A DNA stretch of 64,000 nt from an uncultured Clostridia bacterium (GCA_938046095.1 CALIXS010000019.1:1-64000), one strand, 5' to 3'; positions 34,441 to 43,067 are shown, numbered from the stretch's first letter. The notes: generated by a model from the letters alone, not told the origin. Numbers and translations are program-made.

Positions 34441-37400
34441 ATGGAAAACAATATAAACACCGGAAATATAATGAGAGATTGCATAACGCATGCACTCACG
34501 GAGAAGAACTTCACCGAGGCTGCGTGCGTTACGCCCGAGAGTATGAAGCGCTTCATTTCGTCCAATCTCATAGAAGAAATGGCGGACATGATAGCCGAGT
34601 CTGCCGATGTAAACGGAAGGTACTCTTCGCTTACGATTGCGGAGACGGCCGCAGAATACGTGCCGCAGCTCAGAAGTGCGCCGCCGGGCGGATGGCCGGG
34701 ATACTGCTTTGATTACATAAGAGGAGAGCTTTTCCCTTTGCTCAAGCCTGATGCGCCGCCCGGAGATTACCGGACGGGCGGCATGATTTTCCTGCAAATA
34801 ATGAGAGGCGCGTACAGATGTGAGAGGCGCACGGCGGCCTTTGATCCCACGCGCGATATGGTGATGCTCGAACGCGATGAGTACGCAGACTCACATTATG
34901 CAGGCGAGTACGACGCGCTCATGGATACGGCTGACAAGCTCTATATCTACGAATTTATGAGGATCGGTTCCGACATCACGCCATACGACACGCTCGGTCA
35001 CATGGGCGGCGTGCATTACGTAGCCATGTACGTTGCGCGCCAGCTTTCCGCGTCGGGAGTGCCGATAGATCTCGCGCTTATTTCCGGAGCGGCTGCAGGT
35101 CACGATATCGGTAAATTCGGCTGCCGCAAGAACGAAGAAAAGCGCGTGCCGTACCTGCACTATTATTATACTGATATTTGCTACCGGAGGTTCGGGCTAT
35201 ATGCGTTCGGACACTGTGCAGCGAATCATTCGACATGGGATCTTGAACTCGAAAATCTTTCGGTGGAATCGCTCGTACTCATATATTCGGATTTTAGAGT
35301 CAAAAGCGTCCGCGACGAAAACGGAAAGGAGCAGGTCGTCTTTCACTCGCTTGCCGACGCCTTTGATATAATACTGGGCAAGCTCGACAATGTAGACGCA
35401 AAGAAAGAAAAACGCTATCGCAAGGTCTACGCGAAGCTCAGGGATTTTGAGGATTATATGCATGAGCGCGGCATAGAAACGAAGCTCCCGGAGGTGCCGG
35501 GCAGCGAACCTCCCGTACCTGTCAGAGCGGCGAGAGAGCGCGTCCTGCTCGAAGGGGCGGATGCCGTGATGCAGCTCAAATACTCGGCGATAGACCATAA
35601 CGTAAGGCTCATGAGCGTGATGAACGTCGATTCGGAACTTGCAGACCTCATCGAGGCGGCAAGGTCGGAGAGCCACTGGAAGAATGTGAGGACGTACCTT
35701 TCTATATTTGACGAGTATTCGACGTATATGACGGAGCGTCAGAAGCTAATGACGATCAAGCTCGTATATGAGCTTCTCGCACACAAGGACGGAGATATAC
35801 GGACACATGCCGCCGAACTGATAGGAACGATGATCGCAGGCTTCAATACGAAGTACCTCAAGGAGCTTCCGGAGGGGATGGAGATGAAGCCTCACACGGT
35901 CGATGCCGTTTCGCTGTTCGCCGAATATCTCGAAAAGATAGTTCACCCTGAGCGCAGGTTTACGGAGCAGCATCGCAGGTGGATGCTCTATTCGCTGAAC
36001 GCCATCGTGACGACGATAATAAACGAGGAACCTGATGACCGCAGCGGGATTATAGATATACTCGGAAGCTATTACGGCGCGGAGGATGACAGCGAGCTTA
36101 CGATAGTACTGCTTGCCATGACGGATGTCATTGATCCCGCGATATGTTCCGAAACGTTTATAAGCTCCGTAAAGGCTGCGATAAAGAGCTGCTCGGCGTC
36201 CGACAAAAAAGAAGTGAGGCTTGCGGCGCTTAAAGCGGCACGCAGGGCGGAAGGCATGAGCGACCGCGAGTATTTTGACAGCATGATGGATATACTTGTG
36301 CCGCCGGGAGAACGGTCGAACGTATCGAAAATGGAGGGTAATCTCTTCCTCGACGACCTCAAGATGGGTACGCATTGGCTTATAAAGGTAATGAGCATAG
36401 AACTGATGGCGTACCTCAGTAAGGGAAACTTCGGTGCGGAGACTATAATGCACCTCGGCACTCACCTTGCGAATCTGCTGAAGATAAGTGAGAGGGTGAG
36501 AGTCAGGAAAGCCGCTGGGGACTCTTTGCTCGGTCTCGTGCCGTACATGACCGATACGCAAAGAAACGAGCTTGCGGTTGAGCTGTATAACGGACTCGAA
36601 ACGGGTGACAGGCAGTATACGAAATATATCCCGTATTACCTCGGCAAAATATCGCTTTCACTTGAAAAAGCGGAGTTTATCGAGATGATAGACACTCTCG
36701 AAGCGGAGATTCTAAAAACGAGCTACAAATCGGCGTCGTTCATGATAGATACGATAGGCGTGATCCTTGAGGAGTACGACGATTACATGGTGCGCGCGGG
36801 CGGTGATATAAAGGAGCACGACGAGCTGAAGGTGCGTCTTCTTTATATAATGATAAAGGCGTATTCGCATTTTGATGATGAGTTCAGCCGCGAAGCGTTC
36901 GTCAACATCGGCCGTCACGTTTTTGCGAGCCGTATAATGACCCGGCACGACAAGGAGCTTTGCTTCACGCACTCATACAAAAAGATCCTCATGCTGCTCG
37001 ACGAGAGATCGGAAGACGAGCTCGGCTTTTACAGCAATGCGGCCGTGCTGAACCACATATACAGGTATATAAGCTCGCACGAACAAAGCGTGGGGGAATT
37101 CGCATTCGACATACCCGAGAGGGTTTGCTTCTACCCGGGGACCTTCGATCCGTTCAGTCTCGGGCACAAGGAAGTCGCGATGCGTATACGCGACATGGGA
37201 TTCGATGTATATCTGGCGCTCGACGAATTTTCGTGGTCAAAGCATACGCAGGCCAAGCTGCTCAGGCGCCGCATCATGACGATGTCAGCGGCGGAAGAGG
37301 AGAGGATATATTCTTTCCCGGACGATATACCTATAAATATAGCGAACAAAAAAGATATCAGGCGGCTCAAGGAGATTTTTGCCGGTAAGCAGCTGTACAT

Positions 37401-39222
37401 AGCGGTCGGAACGGATGTGATGAAAAATGCATCGGCGTATATGATGCCTCCGTCAGAGGACTCCGTTCATTCTCTAAATACGATAGCCTTTGAGCGCGAG
37501 TCCAAGGTCGGGTCGGCAAACAGTTCGAAAAATTACCCGGTGCAGGGAGAGCTCGTAAGGCTTACGATAGGCAAGTACTTTGAGGATATAAGCTCGACGA
37601 GGATCAGGGACAATATCGACCTTAACCGTGATATATCGGGCCTTATAGACCGGGTGGCTCAGGATTTCATATACGCGAACAGCATGTACCTCAGAGAACC
37701 CGCTTACAAGCACGTTATAGAGTCGCGCAAGATAGGCATTGAGTCGTTCAAGCCGCGCGGCTCCGAAAGTATATGGCCTATTGCGGCGAGCTTGTCGGAG
37801 CTGGGCTACGACACGTCGCTCGTCGCGTCGTACCTTTCGGGGAACAACGTCCGTACGCTCTACATTCGCGATACATCGGAGGCAATGAAGGTGAGCGCTT
37901 TTGCTGCGTGCCACGGAGTCGGCACGAAAAATCTGCTCAGGGAATTCAAAGATCCGAAAATCGCATCGGTAATCAGGGCAAAAGCTGAGGGAAGCATTGC
38001 CGCTATAGGCTTTCTCTACGCTGAAGAGGGCAGGATAGCGGGAGTCAGTCAGATGATATTAACCGAGCTTCTGACGGAGCTTATCGCACGCGATTACGGA
38101 TACGCGATATATAATCCGGCAGACAAGGCGGGCTACGACATCAGAATAGCGGAGGCTCTGATGCGTCAGGGTTTTGAGGACATATCGGGCGGTGATGCGC
38201 AGTATCCTATATATGCCGTATCTCTCAAAAAACCGGTGATCATATTCAAGGATGTCGAAACTGTCGTCAAAGCGCCGTTCAACAAGAACGAGGCGGTGCT
38301 GACGGCTATCGACGAGGCGCATGAGCGACTGCTGAACAGGCTCTCGGGTCTGTATCCCGGCAAGCTTCTCCTCTCGTTCAACACGGGTGAGATACAGAAC
38401 AAGATAATCGCGAAGGTGGCGGAGCTGAACGGGACGTCCGCTGACGCGAATACAGACCGCAGAGGACCGTACATGGCAGTTCCGTTCGGTAAGGCGCTCG
38501 GCGACGTAGTGGTACCGAACACCGTGACCAAGATGCTCGTCGTAGAGAAGTATTTCAACCGCACCGTAAAGGGATTCACGGTTGCAGAGGCGAAAAACAG
38601 CTCTCCGCTCGACACTCAGGTCAAGATGATAAAGTCATTCGACCGTCCCGTGATACTTATAGATGATCTTCTTCATAAGGGACACCGCATGAACATGCTC
38701 GGGCCTATACTGAAGGCGAACGATGTTGATGTAAAAAAAGTTCTGGTCGGCGTTATGACGGGTGATGCCATGGACAGGCTTGCGGGGAGCGGATTCAAAA
38801 CGGAAAGCGCATATTTTCTGCCGACTCTCGAGGTATGGCTCAACGAGAAGGACTGTTATCCGTTTATCGGCGGAGACAGCATCGAGGCCCCCGGCAGCGG
38901 GATGAAGTACAGATCGGGTTCATCGGCCAACCTTATACTTCCGTACATAAAGCCCGGTTTTATCGCGGGCGGAGGCGAAGAGGCTGTTTATTCATATTCG
39001 CTTACGTGCCTCGAAAACGCGAGACATATAATGGGAGTGATAGAAGCCGAATACCAGAAGATATTCGAACGCAAGCTTACACTTGAAAGAATAGGCGAGG
39101 CGATAACGATACCGAGGATCCCGGAGATAGACATCGGAGTTTCTTTTGACACAAACCTTGAACCGACGATTTTCATCGATAACGATATCGAACGTCTTAC
39201 GAGGCTGAAATGGGGCATGTGA
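34441..39222 (+). CDS. Giant multidomain protein: HD, helical repeats, NadD-like nucleotidyltransferase, GNAT-like, PRTase-like
   Basis: A 1,593-aa cytoplasmic protein with no signal or membrane span. Residues about 175-290 form an HD-type metal site (H187, H192, H221-D222 in AGHDIGKFG, H258, H263, D284). About 370-890 is all-helical and looks like HEAT/ARM-type repeats. About 895-1085 is a nucleotidyltransferase of the NadD/cytidylyltransferase type: YPGTFDPFSLGH (898-909) and ISSTRIR (1050-1056). About 1100-1270 resembles a GNAT fold (final ALMRQGFEDI). About 1285-1470 resembles a phosphoribosyltransferase, with VILIDDLLHKGH (D1408, D1409). The frame is intact throughout. It is translationally coupled (TGATG overlap) to a dehydrogenase and a flavin-reductase gene. 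The reaction is unknown; base-to-nucleotide-to-dinucleotide chemistry is a plausible inference. Confidence 0.85.
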   Translation: MENNINTGNIMRDCITHALTEKNFTEAACVTPESMKRFISSNLIEEMADMIAESADVNGRYSSLTIAETAAEYVPQLRSAPPGGWPGYCFDYIRGELFPLLKPDAPPGDYRTGGMIFLQIMRGAYRCERRTAAFDPTRDMVMLERDEYADSHYAGEYDALMDTADKLYIYEFMRIGSDITPYDTLGHMGGVHYVAMYVARQLSASGVPIDLALISGAAAGHDIGKFGCRKNEEKRVPYLHYYYTDICYRRFGLYAFGHCAANHSTWDLELENLSVESLVLIYSDFRVKSVRDENGKEQVVFHSLADAFDIILGKLDNVDAKKEKRYRKVYAKLRDFEDYMHERGIETKLPEVPGSEPPVPVRAARERVLLEGADAVMQLKYSAIDHNVRLMSVMNVDSELADLIEAARSESHWKNVRTYLSIFDEYSTYMTERQKLMTIKLVYELLAHKDGDIRTHAAELIGTMIAGFNTKYLKELPEGMEMKPHTVDAVSLFAEYLEKIVHPERRFTEQHRRWMLYSLNAIVTTIINEEPDDRSGIIDILGSYYGAEDDSELTIVLLAMTDVIDPAICSETFISSVKAAIKSCSASDKKEVRLAALKAARRAEGMSDREYFDSMMDILVPPGERSNVSKMEGNLFLDDLKMGTHWLIKVMSIELMAYLSKGNFGAETIMHLGTHLANLLKISERVRVRKAAGDSLLGLVPYMTDTQRNELAVELYNGLETGDRQYTKYIPYYLGKISLSLEKAEFIEMIDTLEAEILKTSYKSASFMIDTIGVILEEYDDYMVRAGGDIKEHDELKVRLLYIMIKAYSHFDDEFSREAFVNIGRHVFASRIMTRHDKELCFTHSYKKILMLLDERSEDELGFYSNAAVLNHIYRYISSHEQSVGEFAFDIPERVCFYPGTFDPFSLGHKEVAMRIRDMGFDVYLALDEFSWSKHTQAKLLRRRIMTMSAAEEERIYSFPDDIPINIANKKDIRRLKEIFAGKQLYIAVGTDVMKNASAYMMPPSEDSVHSLNTIAFERESKVGSANSSKNYPVQGELVRLTIGKYFEDISSTRIRDNIDLNRDISGLIDRVAQDFIYANSMYLREPAYKHVIESRKIGIESFKPRGSESIWPIAASLSELGYDTSLVASYLSGNNVRTLYIRDTSEAMKVSAFAACHGVGTKNLLREFKDPKIASVIRAKAEGSIAAIGFLYAEEGRIAGVSQMILTELLTELIARDYGYAIYNPADKAGYDIRIAEALMRQGFEDISGGDAQYPIYAVSLKKPVIIFKDVETVVKAPFNKNEAVLTAIDEAHERLLNRLSGLYPGKLLLSFNTGEIQNKIIAKVAELNGTSADANTDRRGPYMAVPFGKALGDVVVPNTVTKMLVVEKYFNRTVKGFTVAEAKNSSPLDTQVKMIKSFDRPVILIDDLLHKGHRMNMLGPILKANDVDVKKVLVGVMTGDAMDRLAGSGFKTESAYFLPTLEVWLNEKDCYPFIGGDSIEAPGSGMKYRSGSSANLILPYIKPGFIAGGGEEAVYSYSLTCLENARHIMGVIEAEYQKIFERKLTLERIGEAITIPRIPEIDIGVSFDTNLEPTIFIDNDIERLTRLKWGM

Positions 39223-40277
39223 TGGAAAGATACAGATTGAGTGATATAGCCGGATTACACAGCACACCCCGTCCTGACGATGTGCCCTGCCTCGGAGATG
39301 CTTCATGTCCTGACGATGCGGCAAGCTCAGTCAGGCTTCGGCTTGAGGCGTCATTTCCATGGGTCGGATCGGGTACCGCGAGCGTAAACATAATGGCGCT
39401 CGGCGACGTGGGCAGCACGATGCTGACGGGACTCAGGCTTTTAGCCGGCGATGCCGTATCGGATATCGGTATATACGATATAAACCGCATGCAGATGATG
39501 CGCCTTGAGGCGGAAATGGGACAGACCGGAGCGTACGACGGAAGGCGCATGCCGAACGTCAGAGCGATCAAAGAGGAAGAGCTCTTTGACTGCGACGTCT
39601 TTGTATTCTGTGCAAGCAAAGGCGTACCGCCTCTCGGAAGAAGGGGAGACATGAGGATGGCTCAGTTGGAGGCGAACGCGAGTCTTATATCTTCTGTAGG
39701 CAAAAGGGCGGGAGAATACTCGTTCAAAGGTCTTATCGCAGTTGTTTCGGATCCGGTTGATCCGCTTTGTTCGGTACTGCTCAGGTCGTCCGGTCTCAAA
39801 CCTGCGCAGATAAGGGGACTGGGGCTCGGTGTAATGGATATGAGGGCGAGATATTTCGCTGCGCGCAGCGAAAGGTATGCCGCATATTTCGACGACGGCG
39901 TTGCGCTCGGACCTCACGGGGACGGCATAATAATAGCGAACAGTCTTTCTGAATACGACGAAGGAATATCGCTTGAGCTTACCGACATGGTCAGGCATGC
40001 CAACATGCAGATAAGGGAACTCGGCTTCAAGCCGTTTATAGCCCCTGCGTTGTCGTCTGCGGCGCTGCCGCTGATCTCGGCAATAAGAGGAGATTGGGAT
40101 CTCGGGAGCGTTTATTTCGGAAGCGGAGAAAAAGGCGCATTCTTCGGCTGCACATCGAGACTCACCCGGGGAGGACAGGAGATAAAAGATATTGAACTTC
40201 CGAAGCCGCTTTTTTTCAGAGCATCAAAAGCGTACAGCGAGCTTTGTTCGATAGCGGAAAGCTGTGACGTGATATGA
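39222..40277 (+). CDS. Lactate/malate dehydrogenase-like protein
   Basis: A divergent member of the NAD-dependent LDH/MDH fold family (351 aa). Recognisable positions are the Rossmann glycine motif ALGDVGSTML, the mobile-loop arginine pair in GVPPLGRRGDMR, the D-x-x-R pair in VMDMRARYF and the catalytic histidine in GPHGDG (canonical GEHGD). About 55 residues precede the Rossmann fold, which is longer than in true LDH. The ATG at 39222 shares a base with the stop of the giant gene, and the 3' end overlaps the next start by four bases. The substrate is unknown; the operon context argues against a simple fermentative LDH. Confidence 0.8.
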   Translation: MERYRLSDIAGLHSTPRPDDVPCLGDASCPDDAASSVRLRLEASFPWVGSGTASVNIMALGDVGSTMLTGLRLLAGDAVSDIGIYDINRMQMMRLEAEMGQTGAYDGRRMPNVRAIKEEELFDCDVFVFCASKGVPPLGRRGDMRMAQLEANASLISSVGKRAGEYSFKGLIAVVSDPVDPLCSVLLRSSGLKPAQIRGLGLGVMDMRARYFAARSERYAAYFDDGVALGPHGDGIIIANSLSEYDEGISLELTDMVRHANMQIRELGFKPFIAPALSSAALPLISAIRGDWDLGSVYFGSGEKGAFFGCTSRLTRGGQEIKDIELPKPLFFRASKAYSELCSIAESCDVI

Positions 40278-41407
40278 TAGGCATCGCGATTTTCGACGGC
40301 ACATCGGCCGGCCGCGCTACGGACAGGAGGCTGCGCGACGTACTGAAAAAGGGCCTTGAGAACTACGAAACAGTAGTGATAAATGATCCTGCGGATCCGG
40401 CCCGCATACACGCTGACCTTGCGGCCGGTGTCGACTCAGTGCTGTTTGCGGCATCAATACCGGCGAACGGCTATAACCGGGCTCTTTCGGAATTTATGGC
40501 CGGACTTGCGGGCGGAGATATCGATCTGTCCGGCCTTATCGGTGGAGTCGTGATTGACGGCGAAAGCGAGTTCTTTACCAAGAAGCTCGGAAGAACCCTT
40601 GTGTTTCTCGCGAACAGGGCGGGAATGTCATTTCCGGGAAAGCCGCTCGTTGAAGCCACAGGTCATCTGTATAACTTCAACACATCGGCGAGGGCGGCCG
40701 GTGCCGATAATATAACCGCGTACACTTGTGCAGTGTCGGCGCTTGCGGACAGGCTTGAACGGTTCTCCCCGGCGTCCGATCCGATATTAAAATCGAAGAC
40801 TGAGCTTCAGCTACGGTTGAACCCGCAGTCGGAGCCGGGTCAAAAGCCCGATATAGTCACTATTCATGCGAGCTCGCGCGAAACGTCAAACAGCCTTTTG
40901 TTGTGGTCACTTATAGCGGAGAAACTTGAGGGTAAAGCGAATATACAAGAGATACCGATTCGAAACGGCACCGTCGTCGACTGCCGAGGATGCAGCTTCG
41001 AGACGTGCAGGCATTTCGGAGAGAGCGGGGATTGCTTTTACGGCGGGATCATGGTCGAAAAGGTTTATCCCGCGATTATGTCATGCGATCAGCTCGTTTT
41101 GATATGCCCGAATTACAACGATTCTGTCAGCGCCAATATAACGGCGTTCTTCAACAGGCTTACCGCCCTGTTTTATAATAATGATTTCTCGGGAAAACAA
41201 ATCAGAGCGCTCATAGTTTCCGGATACAGCGGGGGAGATATAGTCGCCGAACAGATAATCGGCGCGATGAACCTGAATAAAGGCTTTGCTCTTCCCGCGC
41301 GTTTTGCAATGATAGAAACGGCAAACGACCCCCGCAGCATACTTGAGGTCGAAAACATAAGGGAGAGGGCAGCCGCCTTCGCCGGGGAAATGCTTAAACA
41401 GAGATGA
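40274..41407 (+). CDS. NADPH-dependent FMN reductase-like protein with an extra N-terminal domain
   Basis: A 377-aa protein. The C-terminal half (about 195-377) is flavodoxin-like: the FMN-phosphate loop HASSRETSNSLLLW, a cysteine-containing loop VVDCRGCSFETCRHFGESGDCFYGG typical of iron-sulfur flavoproteins and related reductases, and LICPNYNDSVSANITAFFNR. The N-terminal half (1-190) has a similar alpha/beta plan (IGIAIFDGTSAGRATD, SVLFAASIPANGYNRALSEFM) and may be a degenerate second flavodoxin-like domain. It overlaps the dehydrogenase gene by ATGA and ends the three-gene unit. Possible roles: electron donor or oxidoreductase for the pathway. Confidence 0.8.
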   Translation: MIGIAIFDGTSAGRATDRRLRDVLKKGLENYETVVINDPADPARIHADLAAGVDSVLFAASIPANGYNRALSEFMAGLAGGDIDLSGLIGGVVIDGESEFFTKKLGRTLVFLANRAGMSFPGKPLVEATGHLYNFNTSARAAGADNITAYTCAVSALADRLERFSPASDPILKSKTELQLRLNPQSEPGQKPDIVTIHASSRETSNSLLLWSLIAEKLEGKANIQEIPIRNGTVVDCRGCSFETCRHFGESGDCFYGGIMVEKVYPAIMSCDQLVLICPNYNDSVSANITAFFNRLTALFYNNDFSGKQIRALIVSGYSGGDIVAEQIIGAMNLNKGFALPARFAMIETANDPRSILEVENIRERAAAFAGEMLKQR

Positions 41408-41441
41408 AAAACAGCGATACAGTGATAGGAAACAGCAATAG

Positions 41442-41554
41442 AAAACAGCGGAGCTATATAACTCCGCCGTCCTAAACCCCGCGATGCCGGATTATTCGCA
41501 CCGCTGTCTTGTGTTCACGCGGCTGGCTTATAATTCACGCCGCTGTTTTGTGTT
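41442..41554. repeat. Small cluster of direct and inverted repeats between operons
   Basis: CCGCTGTCTTGTGTT (41501-41515) and CCGCTGTTTTGTGTT (41540-41554) are direct repeats differing at one base, 39 bases apart. AAAACAGCGG (41442-41451) is the exact reverse complement of CCGCTGTTTT (41540-41549). A further GCGGAG/CTCCGC hairpin lies at about 41449-41467. The convergent genes on either side end here, so part of it may act in termination. Confidence 0.5.
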
Positions 41555-41617
41555 TGCACCTGCTGCGGTGACCGTTATATTTCGCCCGGGAACGCCTGCA
41601 TCTCCGTGCAGTATGCC

Positions 41618-42157
41618 TTAGCCGAAATATCTGCCGAGAAGGCCTGCAAACGCCCTGCCGTGTCTCGCCTCGTCTCTTGCCATTTCATGTACCGTATCGT
41701 GAATCGCGTCGAGGCCGGCTGCCTTGGCTCTTTTTGCAAGATCGGTTTTTCCGGCTGTTGCACCGTTTTCAGCCTCGACTCTCATCTCGAGGTTTTTCTT
41801 TGTGCTGTCAGTCAGCACCTCTCCGAGAAGCTCGGCGAATTTTGCCGCATGCTCCGCTTCCTCGTGAGCCGCTTTCTCATAGTAAAGTCCGACCTCAGGA
41901 TATCCCTCGCGGAAAGCGACTCGCGACATGGCAAGATACATACCGACCTCCGAACACTCGCCGCTGAAGTTGGCTCTGAGATCCTCGATAATATCATCGC
42001 TGACACCCTTCGCAACTCCGACAACGTGCTCGGAAGCCCATGTCATTTCACCGTCCTGAGCGATGAACTTTTCCTTTGGCGCTTTACATACCGGACACTG
42101 CTCCGGAGCCTCGCTGCCTTCATAAACGTAACCGCACACTGAACAAACCCATTTCAT
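41618..42157 (-). CDS. Reverse rubrerythrin (rubredoxin domain at N-terminus)
   Basis: A 179-aa peroxide- and oxygen-detoxifying enzyme. An N-terminal rubredoxin domain (CSVCGYVYEG and CPVCKAP) is followed by a four-helix ferritin-like diiron domain with ExxH-type ligands (GECSEVGMYL, EKAAHEEAEHA, EMRVEAENGA, ARDEARHG). The domain order is the opposite of classical rubrerythrin and matches the clostridial 'reverse' type that works as an NADH peroxidase/oxidase terminal component. CAGGAGGTATC precedes the start. A promoter with an extended -10 and a Fur-box-like site lie upstream. Confidence 0.95.
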   Translation of the reverse strand: MKWVCSVCGYVYEGSEAPEQCPVCKAPKEKFIAQDGEMTWASEHVVGVAKGVSDDIIEDLRANFSGECSEVGMYLAMSRVAFREGYPEVGLYYEKAAHEEAEHAAKFAELLGEVLTDSTKKNLEMRVEAENGATAGKTDLAKRAKAAGLDAIHDTVHEMARDEARHGRAFAGLLGRYFG

Positions 42158-42208
42158 AACTGATACCTCCTGTTATTTTTAGAAAATATTTTTCATCTTG
42201 CTGAATTT

Positions 42209-42217
42209 ATTATACCA
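42209..42217 (-). promoter_or_regulatory. Extended -10 promoter of reverse rubrerythrin
   Basis: TGGTATAAT on the minus strand, 52 bases before the start codon; no good -35 box is seen, which suits an extended -10 promoter. Confidence 0.6.
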
Positions 42218-42245
42218 CAGTAAAACAAAAAGAAACGGTTATTTT

Positions 42246-42264
42246 GAAAATGATAATCAAAATC
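42246..42264. promoter_or_regulatory. Fur-box-like sequence upstream of rubrerythrin
   Basis: The 19 bases agree with the classical Fur box (GATAATGATAATCATTATC) at 16 positions. It sits about 30 bases upstream of the -10 box. Fur, PerR or a related metalloregulator could bind; no such regulator gene is in the window. Confidence 0.5.
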
Positions 42265-42428
42265 AAAAATAACCGTACGAATTGAATAATCATGAGTTGT
42301 GAAGAATGGCATTCGGCATATAGACTGCGCTCAGGAGTGCCGGTGTTCCCGGCATTACCTTTTCGGCGGGAAACATACGCGCCCAGTAAAACGCCGGTCT
42401 GTGTACAAATACTTTTGCTTCGCGGATG

Positions 42429-42941
42429 CTAATCTTCTATAAGAATACCCTCCTCACGCAGAGCCTTGCATATGAGCTCGAATATTTTTTTGCTCCTGCA
42501 GCCGATGTGGTGCATATGCAGCCCTTCGGAAAGTGCGGAAAGCGGCTTCGCCTGCTGTACCGCCTTCTCCATGAAAAGCTGTATGTCGTAACGCGAAGAA
42601 ATGTTGAGGTCGCCCGTCAGCTCGCCATATATCTTGTGCTCTACGATGACATCTATGCATGTGCCGCCGTAATCGACAATAGTCGTAAGCTCGCGCTCGA
42701 TCTGTTTGGCGTCGTGATTTACGACGATAGTTCCTATATATGGAAAACCGGACCCGTAACTCATCACGTAACCCCGGCTCGTAGCTCTGATTTCGTTTCC
42801 CTCCGCTCTGAGCAGAGAAATGTCGCCGACTATAATCTGACGGCTGACGTCGAACTGAGATGCGAGAGCTGAGGCGGTAACAGGTGTTCCCATCTCCTCG
42901 AGCGTTGCCAATATTTGCTTTCGCCTTTGTTTTGCGTTCAT
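42429..42941 (-). CDS. niaR: NiaR-type transcriptional repressor (HTH plus 3H domain)
   Basis: A 170-aa repressor that in characterised Firmicutes binds niacin and shuts off NAD biosynthesis and niacin uptake genes. The N-terminal winged HTH (RRKQILATLEEMGTPVTASALASQFDVSRQIIVGDISLLR) is followed by the 3H domain with its metal/ligand histidines (VNHDAKQ, IVEHKIYG, GLHMHHIGC). GGAGGATAAG precedes the start. It is divergent from a PTS_EIIC_2-type membrane gene, with a shared inverted repeat in between, suggesting autoregulation and control of that gene. Confidence 0.9.
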   Translation of the reverse strand: MNAKQRRKQILATLEEMGTPVTASALASQFDVSRQIIVGDISLLRAEGNEIRATSRGYVMSYGSGFPYIGTIVVNHDAKQIERELTTIVDYGGTCIDVIVEHKIYGELTGDLNISSRYDIQLFMEKAVQQAKPLSALSEGLHMHHIGCRSKKIFELICKALREEGILIED

Positions 42942-42992
42942 CTTATCCTCCGATCAAATCGATGACAACCGATAAAGCATTATAGCACGTTT

Positions 42993-43020
42993 ATATGTCT
43001 TGACACAAGACAAGACATAT
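42993..43020. promoter_or_regulatory. Probable NiaR operator between divergent genes
   Basis: ATATGTCTTG (42993-43002) and CAAGACATAT (43011-43020) are perfect inverted arms, and a tighter TGTCTTG-ACA-CAAGACA repeat is nested inside. The element overlaps the -35 box of the + strand gene and lies just upstream of the niaR -10 (TATAAT at 42984-42979, minus strand). Position and symmetry fit a repressor controlling both genes. Confidence 0.8.
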
Positions 43021-43028
43021 ATTACAAT
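43000..43028 (+). promoter_or_regulatory. Promoter of the PTS_EIIC_2-type gene
   Basis: TTGACA (43000-43005) and TACAAT (43023-43028) with a 17-base spacer, overlapped by the inverted repeat. Confidence 0.8.
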
Positions 43029-43067
43029 TATCTCGCAAAAAGCATGAAAGTCTGTAAGGAGAACAAA

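Noticed and set aside
34441..39222. Artificial fusion of several genes by sequencing error
   Set aside because: The frame is open over 4.8 kb with uniform codon use, no internal strong ribosome binding site followed by ATG at domain borders was noticed, and domains flow into each other without frameshift marks.
41606..42142. 178-aa plus-strand frame opposite rubrerythrin
   Set aside because: It is the antisense shadow of the reverse rubrerythrin gene, whose rubredoxin and diiron motifs are unmistakable on the minus strand.
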